From contig DFOV01000174.1 in the NCBI GenBank assembly GCA_002376965.1, forward strand, positions 1 through 7,322: a DNA stretch of 7,322 nt, read 5' to 3'. Both the position numbers and the translations under genes were made by a program. Below, one piece after another: positions 1-5,526 of the stretch. The notes beneath the pieces were generated by a model. The model saw nothing but the letters and a program-made list of their open reading frames with translations. It made no database searches and was not told where the DNA came from. The number at the start of each line of letters is the position of its first letter. The first letter of the stretch is position 1. The stretch is from Gammaproteobacteria bacterium UBA3532 (lineage in GTDB: Bacteria; Pseudomonadota; Gammaproteobacteria; Enterobacterales; UBA3532).

Positions 1-882
1 GTCCAAGGGGTCAAATCCCAGCCACAGATCACCGCAGCTGGTTTGGGTCCATTCTTGATCATGGCGACAAAGGTCGCAGATCAGTAATATGCCATTTGGG
101 CGCAATGCCTGACTGACATCAGCAAACACCTGCCCGGGTGACGGCACATGGTGTAATACCATATTCACTACCACACAATCAAAGGCCTCATGCTGCTTTT
201 GGCAGTAGCTGGTATCGGCCAGAACGAACTCGATGTTGTTCAAGCCTTGGCTCTGGCTAAACGCTTTGGCCTGCTGCAACATATTCTCCGAGTTATCCAG
301 CGCGATGACCTTGCTAAAGCGCTCGGCCAACACCGGTAGAAACTCGCCAGTGCCTGGGCCAACCTCTAGCGCCTTTTCTGGTGTCGGAAAGGATGTCTTG
401 TCCATTAACTCGGTGACGGCAGGGCCATACACACCCAGATCGGCAATTAACTCCTGCTGCTGATGAAACTTGCTGGCGTTATGGCTGAAAAATTGCTGCG
501 AAGCGACCGAGCGTTGTTGATAGACCTCGGCTAAGCGCTGGTTGGTTTGCTCACTAAAGCGCAGCTGATCACAAAGATGAAATAGGGCGCTTTTTAACGG
601 TGTGTAGTCGGCTTGGGCATCGAGTGGGACGCGGCGATAAAAAATGGAGTTGCCTTCGCGACGTGTGGTAACCAGCCCAGCTTTTGATAATACGCGTAAG
701 TGATGGCTCATGCCCGACTGTTTCACATCAAAAATATGACACAGCTCCAACACGCCAAACGAGTCAGCACTGAGAGCACGCAAAACCTCCAGGCGCAAGG
801 CATCGCCAGCCCCCTTGAGGAGCAGGGATAGGTCGTTGGCATCAAATGATGATGTAGAATCAATAGGTGTCACTGCTTGCAT
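1..882 (-). CDS. ArsR-family regulator fused to SAM-dependent methyltransferase, SahR-like (3' end outside window)
   Basis: The reading frame stays open for 294 codons from ATG at 882 to the left edge, so the C-terminus is missing. Residues about 18-85 form an ArsR winged helix: GDALRLEVLRAL, then the recognition helix QSGMSHHLRVLSKAGLV (55-71) and the wing TRREGNSIFYRR. Residues about 130-294 form a class I methyltransferase fold with the SAM-binding motif LEVGPGTGEF (172-181), the acidic residue after strand 2 in VIALDNS, and the later strands CVVVNMVLHHV and ILLICDL. From family knowledge, this fusion resembles SahR-type regulators of proteobacteria, which control methionine/SAM-cycle genes (ahcY, metK, metF, metE) in response to S-adenosylhomocysteine; the methyltransferase-like part probably binds the ligand. 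No Shine-Dalgarno is visible before the ATG, and no in-frame ATG was found between it and the palindrome at 909-932. Whether it has enzyme activity cannot be told. It lies 57 bp downstream of the acetyltransferase gene on the same strand. Confidence 0.88.
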   Translation of the reverse strand, partial: MQAVTPIDSTSSFDANDLSLLLKGAGDALRLEVLRALSADSFGVLELCHIFDVKQSGMSHHLRVLSKAGLVTTRREGNSIFYRRVPLDAQADYTPLKSALFHLCDQLRFSEQTNQRLAEVYQQRSVASQQFFSHNASKFHQQQELIADLGVYGPAVTELMDKTSFPTPEKALEVGPGTGEFLPVLAERFSKVIALDNSENMLQQAKAFSQSQGLNNIEFVLADTSYCQKQHEAFDCVVVNMVLHHVPSPGQVFADVSQALRPNGILLICDLCRHDQEWTQTSCGDLWLGFDPLD

Positions 883-889
883 GCTAAGC

Positions 890-917
890 AGTGTAGCAGA
901 TGATTTTTCTATATCAA
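890..917 (-). promoter_or_regulatory. Candidate promoter of the regulator, overlapping the palindrome
   Basis: On the minus strand, TTGATA (912-917, five of six matches to TTGACA) is followed after 16 bp by TACACT (890-895, four of six matches to TATAAT). The -35 box lies inside the palindrome, so a bound repressor would block polymerase. Transcription would begin at or within a few bases of the ATG at 882, giving a nearly leaderless mRNA, which fits the lack of a Shine-Dalgarno. A second possibility is TTAGTG followed by TATATC after 17 bp, placing a -10 box in the other half of the palindrome. This is judged by eye only. Confidence 0.4.
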
Positions 918-932
918 AATATTTTGATATAG
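909..932. promoter_or_regulatory. Perfect 24-bp palindrome, probable operator of the ArsR/SahR-like regulator
   Basis: The left half is CTATATCAAAAT and the right half is its exact reverse complement, with no spacer. It lies 26 bp upstream of the regulator's start codon, in the 57-bp gap after the acetyltransferase gene. A long symmetric AT-rich site with ATATC/GATAT ends suits a dimeric ArsR-type repressor and resembles the form of SahR sites as I remember it. Binding by this protein is inferred. It is not GC-rich and has no T-tract, so it does not look like a terminator. Confidence 0.7.
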
Positions 933-939
933 GTTTTGG

Positions 940-1368
940 CTATTTAGGCACTAAGTATTTCTGAAACCGATAGCCAATGATTTCCATGCCCTGATTAAAA
1001 TAGAACTTGTGTGAGCGCGAGTTGCTTACATAGGTATTCAACTCAAGGGTGATGCAGCCCTGTTGTTTCGACCACTCGGCGATATGCTCCACCAGCTTTT
1101 CGCCGTAACCTTTTGAGCGACAATTTTGGTCGACAACAATATTGTCAATTTCAAGCTGTTTGCCGGAATAAAGCCGTGTGGTGATCCAGCCACCACTTAG
1201 GGCCACCAGCTGTTGTTCCTCCCATAAACCAAAGCAGAAGTAGTTATCGTAGGCCAGCATGTCGAGCATATTTTGTTCGAGTCGTTGGGGCGTCTGCTTG
1301 GGATTGAGTTCGCAGAGGAGGGGGAGGATGCTTTCTAGATCGGAAGGGGTAAGAAGTGTGATTTGCAT
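940..1368 (-). CDS. GNAT-family N-acetyltransferase
   Basis: This 142-residue protein has the size of a single-domain GNAT enzyme, which moves an acetyl group from acetyl-CoA to an amine. The acetyl-CoA-binding motif A lies at about 73-97: strand LEIDNIVVD, then R84-S-K-G87-Y-G89, matching the (Q/R)xxGxG/A pyrophosphate loop. Motif B follows with strand ITLELNTYV and then FYFNQGMEIIGYRF, the usual aromatic-rich 'FYxxxGF' element near the C-terminus. There is no signal peptide or membrane segment, so it is cytoplasmic. The substrate cannot be predicted. The ATG at 1368 has an upstream AAAGAG about nine bases away as a ribosome-binding site, lying in the loop of an inverted repeat. It is followed by the regulator gene on the same strand, and 105 bp separate it from the amylase stop codon upstream; no functional link to either neighbour is evident. 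Confidence 0.85.
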   Translation of the reverse strand: MQITLLTPSDLESILPLLCELNPKQTPQRLEQNMLDMLAYDNYFCFGLWEEQQLVALSGGWITTRLYSGKQLEIDNIVVDQNCRSKGYGEKLVEHIAEWSKQQGCITLELNTYVSNSRSHKFYFNQGMEIIGYRFQKYLVPK

Positions 1369-1371
1369 GGC

Positions 1372-1398
1372 TAGAATCTCTTTTTAATTCTGATTCTA
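1372..1398 (-). promoter_or_regulatory. Inverted repeat enclosing the ribosome-binding site of the acetyltransferase gene
   Basis: Seven-base perfect arms, TAGAATC (1372-1378) and GATTCTA (1392-1398), enclose 13 bases. On the minus-strand transcript the purine-rich AAAAAGAG is in the loop and at the foot of the 3' arm, and the hairpin ends three bases before the ATG. It could reduce translation start, or be a protein-binding site. The stem is AU-rich and may be weak. Confidence 0.4.
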
Positions 1399-1405
1399 AC
1401 GCGAA

Positions 1406-1418
1406 GCTTCATAGAAGC
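1406..1418. repeat. Small inverted repeat (GCTTC-ATA-GAAGC)
   Basis: Perfect five-base arms with a three-base loop, directly abutting the larger inverted repeat at 1419-1460. Alone it could be chance. Its interest is that it is the middle of three consecutive hairpins in a 105-bp gap. Confidence 0.35.
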
Positions 1419-1460
1419 AAGATGCGAAGGCTGCCTTATATTGCAAATCCTTCACATCTT
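1419..1460 (-). terminator. Long stem-loop downstream of the amylase gene; possible terminator or RNA-processing hairpin
   Basis: The arms AAGATGCGAAGG (1419-1430) and CCTTCACATCTT (1449-1460) pair over 12 positions around an 18-base loop. The single non-Watson-Crick position is a G-U wobble in the minus-strand RNA but a C-A mismatch in the plus-strand RNA, so the fold favours the minus strand, the direction of the amylase and acetyltransferase genes. It begins 14 bases after the amylase stop codon. No uridine run follows, so it is not a classical intrinsic terminator. It could protect the 3' end of the amylase mRNA or lie in the leader of the next gene. Confidence 0.4.
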
Positions 1461-1473
1461 AGCTATTGATGGC

Positions 1474-4400
1474 TTACTGACTAACCGTCAACGTATCATC
1501 ATTGCTGTTAAACAAGAACTGGTAGTCGCCAGCGGCATTGTTTAATTGCAGGTTAGCGCCTTGATGACCCAGTGCCATCGGTTGGCCGATAGTGACTTCG
1601 CTATTACCTGCTGCGCCGAAGTCGACCGACCAGTCTTCACTGGCGATCTTGAATGCAGGGTTGCCATCCAATGCGATAGTCGCATCATAGGTGCCGCTGC
1701 CAGCGTATGTCATCGGGTTGTTGCCACTCCAGCTGTTAAAGCTGCCACGCACGTAGATCGTCATTGGATAAGGTGGTGTGTCATCGCCGTCGCCAATGCT
1801 GCCTTCGGATACGCTCAGTGTTTCGGCGTTCCAGTCGAAGCTGAAGTCGTATAGGGTATCTGCTGAGGTGAACTCAATGTTTACCCCTTGGTGGGTCAGA
1901 TCCATGGGTGTATCGACGGTTAAAATATTACTGCCAGCGGCACCGAAATCGACCGACCAATCACTGCTGGCAATTTTAAAGGCGCTAATACCAAACATCT
2001 CTCGTGAAGCGGTGTATACACCATTGCCTGCATAGCTGAACGGATTGGCTTCGCTCCAGTCATTCATGCTGCCGCGCAAGAAGATATCAACACCGGCGGG
2101 TGGTTCGTCGTCAGCAGGTGGCGTGACCAGCAGAAGTGGTTCGGTGGCTAAACCATCGACGGTAAGCAAGAAATGATGATTGCCTTCGACATCGGCGTTG
2201 AGCTGGAGTGGATCTCCACCGAATGGCCCTTCGGCTTGCAGGCGCTTTTCAACGTTAGTTTCGACAACGATATCTTTCGCCTGGGCTTGCTCGTCCCAAT
2301 AGCCGCTAAAGGTGGTATCGCCGCCCCAGCCTTCGTCGGCGATTTTGAACGATGCGGTGCCTTGGGCCAGATCAACCGTAGCGCTGTATTGGTTGTTGCC
2401 TAAATATTCAAACGGATTGGCTGAACCCCATTCGTTCATATTACCGCGTACAAAAAGTTGCACGGGGTAAGGGCCGGTATCTTCTTCTGGGATATCAGCA
2501 CAGCTGTCATACCAAGCGCTTGAGGCCAGGTCATAACAGCCCGAGCCTGCGCGCTCTAAATTATCAGTCTGACTGGCTCCATCGTTGAAGATAAGGTTGG
2601 CAAAGGTGGTACCCAGTGGGAAGGTGAAGCGATAGATATTGTCTTCTGTGAGTGTCATGACTTCGCCGGGCCAGTTGCTACTGCCAGCTTCAGAGCCCCA
2701 AAAGTGAATATTCACCAGGCTGTTCCAGCCCTCAGGTTTCTTGAAGTCAATAACCATAGCCGGTGGGATATCAACCACCAAATCCTGCTCGATTTGCGTG
2801 CTGTTTCCAGCAATGTCGGTAATTGTTGCTCGAACACTTAGCTGATCACCATTGCTGTAATCGTTAGTTGAAAAGAACACTTTATAGCTAGGATTGTAGT
2901 CTGTCCCCAGCGAGCTATATGGGCCATCGTTGGCGCTGACTTCATAGTGCACAGCGTATACTGGCAGGGCTTGCGTGGTCACGTCTACCCCATCCAGCTG
3001 AACGTTGACACCAAGCTCTACCTGGCCAAACACGCCTTGTCCCGGACTGGTGGTGCTGAATGTGGCACTGATGGCATCACCAAGCGATTTCACTTTTTGG
3101 GTGCCTTTAAGCACAACATGGCTTAGCGCGGGTAGAGTCACCTGAATGTTGCCGTCTTTATCACGCTTAATCGGCTTTTGTTGGCTACCAAGCTGGCGAT
3201 ATTTTTTAGCAGTTGCTGGCAGCGTAATGGTTTGTTCTTTGGTGCTGGCATTAAAGGCGACGAGGTATTCTTTAGGGTTACTCCAGTCGATGCGGCTAAA
3301 AGCATACACATTTTTCTGCCCGTCGACCAAGCGCTCGATCTGGGCGCCACTTCGCAGCGCCGCATGCTTCTTGTAGAGACGGGCATATTGCTTGATGGCT
3401 TGATAGAGTGGGTGTTTGCGATCAAAGTTACTATCTGCATGGGTGGCGTCGGTGCCCAACAGGTCATTGTCGGCAAACTCGGGGGTAGACGTCGGCATCA
3501 TGTCTTCGCGTGAGTCGTCGCTACTGCCGTCGCCGGTAAAGCCCTGCTCATCGCCGTAATAGATAACCGGAATACCGCGGGCGAAAAACAGGAAGGCATT
3601 GGCTAGTTTGGCACGTGCCAGTTTCTCTTCTTCACTGGCATCGGGATGGGCATTCATAATGACATGACCAATTCGGCCAGTGTCGTGATTTCCGGCGAAG
3701 TTTAATAAGGTATTGGCATGGCTATCGGCATCGGTATAGCGATCATCATTGCTAAAAGCCCACTCAAGTGCGCCGACGCCCCAGTCTTGTCCAAAGACGC
3801 CAGATAACTGGTAATACAGGCCGAAGTCCAAAACCGAAGGTAGCTTGCCTTCGGTGGTGTAGCGGGCATTGTTTTCTGGATTGCCATCAAACACTTCCCC
3901 AAAAATAAAGAAGTCATCGCGTCCAAGAGAGGTGGCATGCTCCTGAATCGCGGGTGCCCATTGTTGCCAGAATTCGATGTTGACGTGCTTAACAGTATCT
4001 ACGCGATAGCCATCAATGTTGTAGTCGGATATCCACGATTTAAAGATATCGATCATGCCAGAGACAACCTGCGGATCTTCGGTTTTTAGGTCGTCCAGGC
4101 CAAAGAAATCACCATTGAGCGAGCTTTCACCGGCAAAGGTGCTGTCTCCTTGGTTATGGTAAAGCGTGATATTGTTTAACCAATCAGGTGATTTTGCCAG
4201 TTCATTGCCTTCAGGAATGAATGGCGAATACGGATTAGATGATACCTCGGCGCTTGAACGGTAAGGGCAACCAAACTCGATACCATCTTGATTGCTGCCA
4301 TCAGGGTTATGGCATTCGCCATACTTAATCACATCTGCGGTATGGTTGATAACAATGTCGAAAAACACCTTCATACCCATGGCATGAGCTTCTTTGATTA

Positions 4401-5091
4401 AATCTTTAAGCTCTTCACTGGTGCCCAAGTGCGGGTCTATCGTGGTGAAGTCCAGTGTCCAATAACCATGATAACCAGCGCTGGCGTTGGCTCCTTCTCC
4501 CTGAACGGGTTGATTTTTAAATACCGGCGTCATCCATATTGAGGTAGCGCCAAGGCGTTTAATATAGTTCAGCTTGGATTTTAAACCGGCCAGGTCACCG
4601 CCGTGATAAAACTTCTTGCTAGTGGGATCGAACCCACTCACCATAGGGTCTTCTGCCAAGCCCGCATTATCATTAGTGGCATCGCCATTGGCAAAGCGAT
4701 CTGGCATGACAAAATAAAACACTTCATCAGTAATCGGGCGGGTATTTTTTTCGAGGCCATAGGTTTTGTTAACATAGTCAAAAGCAATGTCGTAGCTGCC
4801 CAAGGTAGCTGGTATGTTTTGGCCATTTAATACCGCTTCGCCCTCGCTCCCCATGCCATAGTTTTCGCCCCAGTCTCCGAGCACATCAAATTTGAATTGA
4901 GGGGAAGCATCTGCCGGTTCGAAGTAAACATTTTTGGCACGCCATACCCCATCATCACAATGCATCGGGGTCGAATCCCAGTTGTTATTGGTGCCACGAA
5001 TAAACATGCTATCCGAGCCACAGCTGGCAGCAAAAGAAAGGGAAGAAAGCGACAGTAAGCCGACGCCAGCAAGCAGTTGTTTGGTTTTCAT
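1474..5091 (-). CDS. Secreted multi-modular GH13 alpha-amylase with multiple starch-binding-like modules
   Basis: The enzyme has 1205 residues counted from ATG at 5091; a start at 5103 would add four residues. I prefer 5091 because it gives the typical signal peptide MKTKQLLAGVG...LSFA. It probably hydrolyses alpha-1,4-glucan links in starch or glycogen outside the cell. Order: signal peptide (1-21); an N-terminal module beginning MFIRGTNNNW (29-111); GH13 barrel (about 119-575) with YHGYW (207-211), DIVINH (245-250), GYRVDTVKH (361-369, nucleophile D365), FGEVF (acid/base E399) and NHD (468-470, D470); beta-rich domain C (577-664); an Ig-like segment (668-776); a CBM26-like module (779-846, with FKKPEGWN and WPGEVM); and three related C-terminal modules (875-989, 1000-1096, 1108-1205) joined by Asp/Pro-rich linkers. 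The barrel alone matches ordinary amylase length, so over half the protein is accessory. Exact GH13 subfamily and specificity cannot be assigned by eye. Its six cysteines fall in three close pairs, fitting an exported protein. Confidence 0.92.
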   Translation of the reverse strand: MKTKQLLAGVGLLSLSSLSFAASCGSDSMFIRGTNNNWDSTPMHCDDGVWRAKNVYFEPADASPQFKFDVLGDWGENYGMGSEGEAVLNGQNIPATLGSYDIAFDYVNKTYGLEKNTRPITDEVFYFVMPDRFANGDATNDNAGLAEDPMVSGFDPTSKKFYHGGDLAGLKSKLNYIKRLGATSIWMTPVFKNQPVQGEGANASAGYHGYWTLDFTTIDPHLGTSEELKDLIKEAHAMGMKVFFDIVINHTADVIKYGECHNPDGSNQDGIEFGCPYRSSAEVSSNPYSPFIPEGNELAKSPDWLNNITLYHNQGDSTFAGESSLNGDFFGLDDLKTEDPQVVSGMIDIFKSWISDYNIDGYRVDTVKHVNIEFWQQWAPAIQEHATSLGRDDFFIFGEVFDGNPENNARYTTEGKLPSVLDFGLYYQLSGVFGQDWGVGALEWAFSNDDRYTDADSHANTLLNFAGNHDTGRIGHVIMNAHPDASEEEKLARAKLANAFLFFARGIPVIYYGDEQGFTGDGSSDDSREDMMPTSTPEFADNDLLGTDATHADSNFDRKHPLYQAIKQYARLYKKHAALRSGAQIERLVDGQKNVYAFSRIDWSNPKEYLVAFNASTKEQTITLPATAKKYRQLGSQQKPIKRDKDGNIQVTLPALSHVVLKGTQKVKSLGDAISATFSTTSPGQGVFGQVELGVNVQLDGVDVTTQALPVYAVHYEVSANDGPYSSLGTDYNPSYKVFFSTNDYSNGDQLSVRATITDIAGNSTQIEQDLVVDIPPAMVIDFKKPEGWNSLVNIHFWGSEAGSSNWPGEVMTLTEDNIYRFTFPLGTTFANLIFNDGASQTDNLERAGSGCYDLASSAWYDSCADIPEEDTGPYPVQLFVRGNMNEWGSANPFEYLGNNQYSATVDLAQGTASFKIADEGWGGDTTFSGYWDEQAQAKDIVVETNVEKRLQAEGPFGGDPLQLNADVEGNHHFLLTVDGLATEPLLLVTPPADDEPPAGVDIFLRGSMNDWSEANPFSYAGNGVYTASREMFGISAFKIASSDWSVDFGAAGSNILTVDTPMDLTHQGVNIEFTSADTLYDFSFDWNAETLSVSEGSIGDGDDTPPYPMTIYVRGSFNSWSGNNPMTYAGSGTYDATIALDGNPAFKIASEDWSVDFGAAGNSEVTIGQPMALGHQGANLQLNNAAGDYQFLFNSNDDTLTVSQ
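1477..1770 (-). repeat. Third C-terminal starch-binding-like module of the amylase
   Basis: It encodes residues 1108-1205, the extreme C-terminus. It starts MTIYVRGSFNSWSGNNPM and contains AFKIASEDWSVDFGAAG and GHQGANLQL. The protein ends directly after its last strand (TLTVSQ), so the module is complete and the gene is not truncated at its 3' end. Confidence 0.7.
1804..2094 (-). repeat. Second C-terminal starch-binding-like module of the amylase
   Basis: It encodes residues 1000-1096. It starts VDIFLRGSMNDWSEANPF and contains AFKIASSDWSVDFGAAG and THQGVNIEF. It is nearly colinear with the third copy, sharing SVDFGAAG and HQG at the same spacing, which points to a fairly recent tandem duplication. 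Confidence 0.7.
2125..2469 (-). repeat. First C-terminal starch-binding-like module of the amylase
   Basis: It encodes residues 875-989. It starts with VQLFVRGNMNEWGSANPFEY and continues through YSATVDLAQGTASFKIADEGW, matching the pattern (I/L/V)(F/Y)(V/L)RG..N.W...NP..Y.G...Y......FKIA...W. It differs from the two following copies by a longer middle (about 935-965) rich in charged residues and has diverged most. The pattern recalls starch-binding modules of pullulanases and amylases; binding is inferred. Confidence 0.65.
5029..5091 (-). other. Signal peptide of the amylase
   Basis: The first 21 residues have a basic start (MKTK), a hydrophobic core (LLAGVGLLSLSSL) and a likely signal peptidase I site SFA|A. 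A lipoprotein reading is possible because Cys24 follows closely, but the preceding AAS is a poor lipobox and Cys24 has an apparent partner in Cys45. Confidence 0.8.
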
Positions 5092-5157
5092 AGACCTATC
5101 CATTATTTATTGTTGTCACTAGAAAAGTGTTTGTTCGAATCTCTAATTAGCGGTTTA

Positions 5158-5186
5158 AATTTACGAAGCCAATATTATTTGTGCAA
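5158..5186 (-). promoter_or_regulatory. Weak candidate promoter for the amylase gene
   Basis: On the minus strand, TTGCAC (5181-5186) is followed after 17 bp by TAAATT (5158-5163). Each box fits the consensus only partly (three and four of six). It would give a leader of about 60 bases. A TAATAT box at about 5172-5177 is an alternative -10. An inducible amylase promoter needing an activator would be expected to look poor, so this remains uncertain. Confidence 0.25.
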
Positions 5187-5218
5187 TGCAAAACGATAAA
5201 AATCACACATTTATGCGA

Positions 5219-5259
5219 GGGGGAAGTTGTGGGGGAGGAGGGTTGAGCTTCTGAAGGGG
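5219..5259 (+). other. G-rich tract with four G-runs, possible G-quadruplex
   Basis: Runs of five, five, three and four G (5219-5223, 5231-5235, 5240-5242, 5256-5259) are separated by 7, 4 and 13 bases. The last loop is long, so a quadruplex is possible but not strongly predicted. It lies about 130 bases upstream of the amylase start codon, in the shared intergenic region. Confidence 0.3.
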
Positions 5260-5322
5260 AGTGGACAGACAAGGTTGGAGTACTAGATACGGGTATAAAA
5301 ATGCGGAATGCTACCTATAAAA

Positions 5323-5339
5323 TTTGCATTTCCTGCAAA
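5323..5339. promoter_or_regulatory. Inverted repeat TTTGCA-N5-TGCAAA, possible regulator site
   Basis: Perfect six-base arms flank TTTCC. A related imperfect site, TTTGTGCAATGCAAAA, is at 5178-5193, beside the candidate amylase promoter. Two similar elements in one regulatory region hint at a shared DNA-binding protein, but six-base arms in AT-rich DNA can arise by chance. Confidence 0.3.
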
Positions 5340-5383
5340 GCTATCCGTTTGAAAGCCTTTAAAATCAATGACCAATAGTATTT

Positions 5384-5412
5384 TTCGCAATTTCTTGTCA
5401 GGGGGGTATAAA
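5384..5412 (+). promoter_or_regulatory. Candidate sigma-70 promoter for hsdR
   Basis: TTCGCA (5384-5389, four of six) is followed after exactly 17 bp by TATAAA (5407-5412, five of six). A start near 5419 would give a leader of roughly 108 bases. TTGTCA at 5395-5400 is a good -35 match, but only the poor TAGGTT lies at a usable distance from it. The other TATAAA boxes at 5294 and 5316 lack an obvious -35. Confidence 0.4.
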
Positions 5413-5456
5413 TCCATTAGGTTTGTTTTAGCGGTGGACTGAATCATTGAAGGTTT

Positions 5457-5477
5457 ATGTCAATTGAGCGCGAGTAA
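5457..5477 (+). CDS. Possible six-codon leader ORF (MSIERE) upstream of hsdR
   Basis: ATG-TCA-ATT-GAG-CGC-GAG-TAA would lie inside the hsdR leader if the promoter at 5384-5412 is used. AAGG (5450-5453) precedes the ATG by three bases, closer than usual for a ribosome-binding site. An ORF this short often occurs by chance; it is listed because of its position and the AAGG. Confidence 0.15.
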   Translation: MSIERE

Positions 5478-5513
5478 AGTGAGAGTGAAGAGTTCTTGCT
5501 AAACCTAAAATAC

Positions 5514-5526
5514 CAAGGATACCTTG
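5514..5526 (+). promoter_or_regulatory. hsdR: hsdR ribosome-binding site inside a small hairpin
   Basis: The likely Shine-Dalgarno AAGGA (5515-5519) lies eight bases before the ATG and fixes the start. It is part of a perfect inverted repeat CAAGG-ATA-CCTTG that ends immediately before the start codon. In the mRNA this stem would hide the Shine-Dalgarno. Five base pairs with a three-base loop make a modest structure. Confidence 0.55.

Larger units (their letters stand above)
5104..5526. other. Divergent intergenic region between amylase and hsdR
   Basis: No convincing long protein-coding gene was recognised in these 423 bases. The region holds promoter-like elements for the two divergent genes, a G-rich tract (5219-5259), three TATAAA boxes (5294-5299, 5316-5321, 5407-5412), a TTTGCA/TGCAAA inverted repeat and a six-codon mini-ORF. 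A pair of 8-bp arms, TTAGGTTT (5417-5424) and AAACCTAA (5501-5508), could pair across 76 bases. The region also marks the change from carbohydrate metabolism to a defence locus. Confidence 0.6.

Noticed and set aside
233..463. Plus-strand open frame of 76 codons
   Set aside because: It lies opposite the methyltransferase part of the regulator, whose minus-strand frame carries clear family motifs; the plus-strand product resembles nothing.
909..932. Palindrome as a terminator of the acetyltransferase gene
   Set aside because: The stem is almost wholly A/T, has no loop and no T-tract follows; it also lies over the next gene's promoter, so an operator is more likely.
1546..2403. Plus-strand open frames of 76-102 codons opposite the amylase C-terminal modules
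   Set aside because: They are antisense to a frame with clear repeated protein modules; similar antisense frames recur because the modules themselves are duplicated.
5029..5091. Amylase as an outer-membrane lipoprotein anchored at Cys24
   Set aside because: The residues before the cysteine (AAS) are a poor lipobox, a standard signal peptidase I site is present, and the cysteine has a likely disulfide partner at 45.
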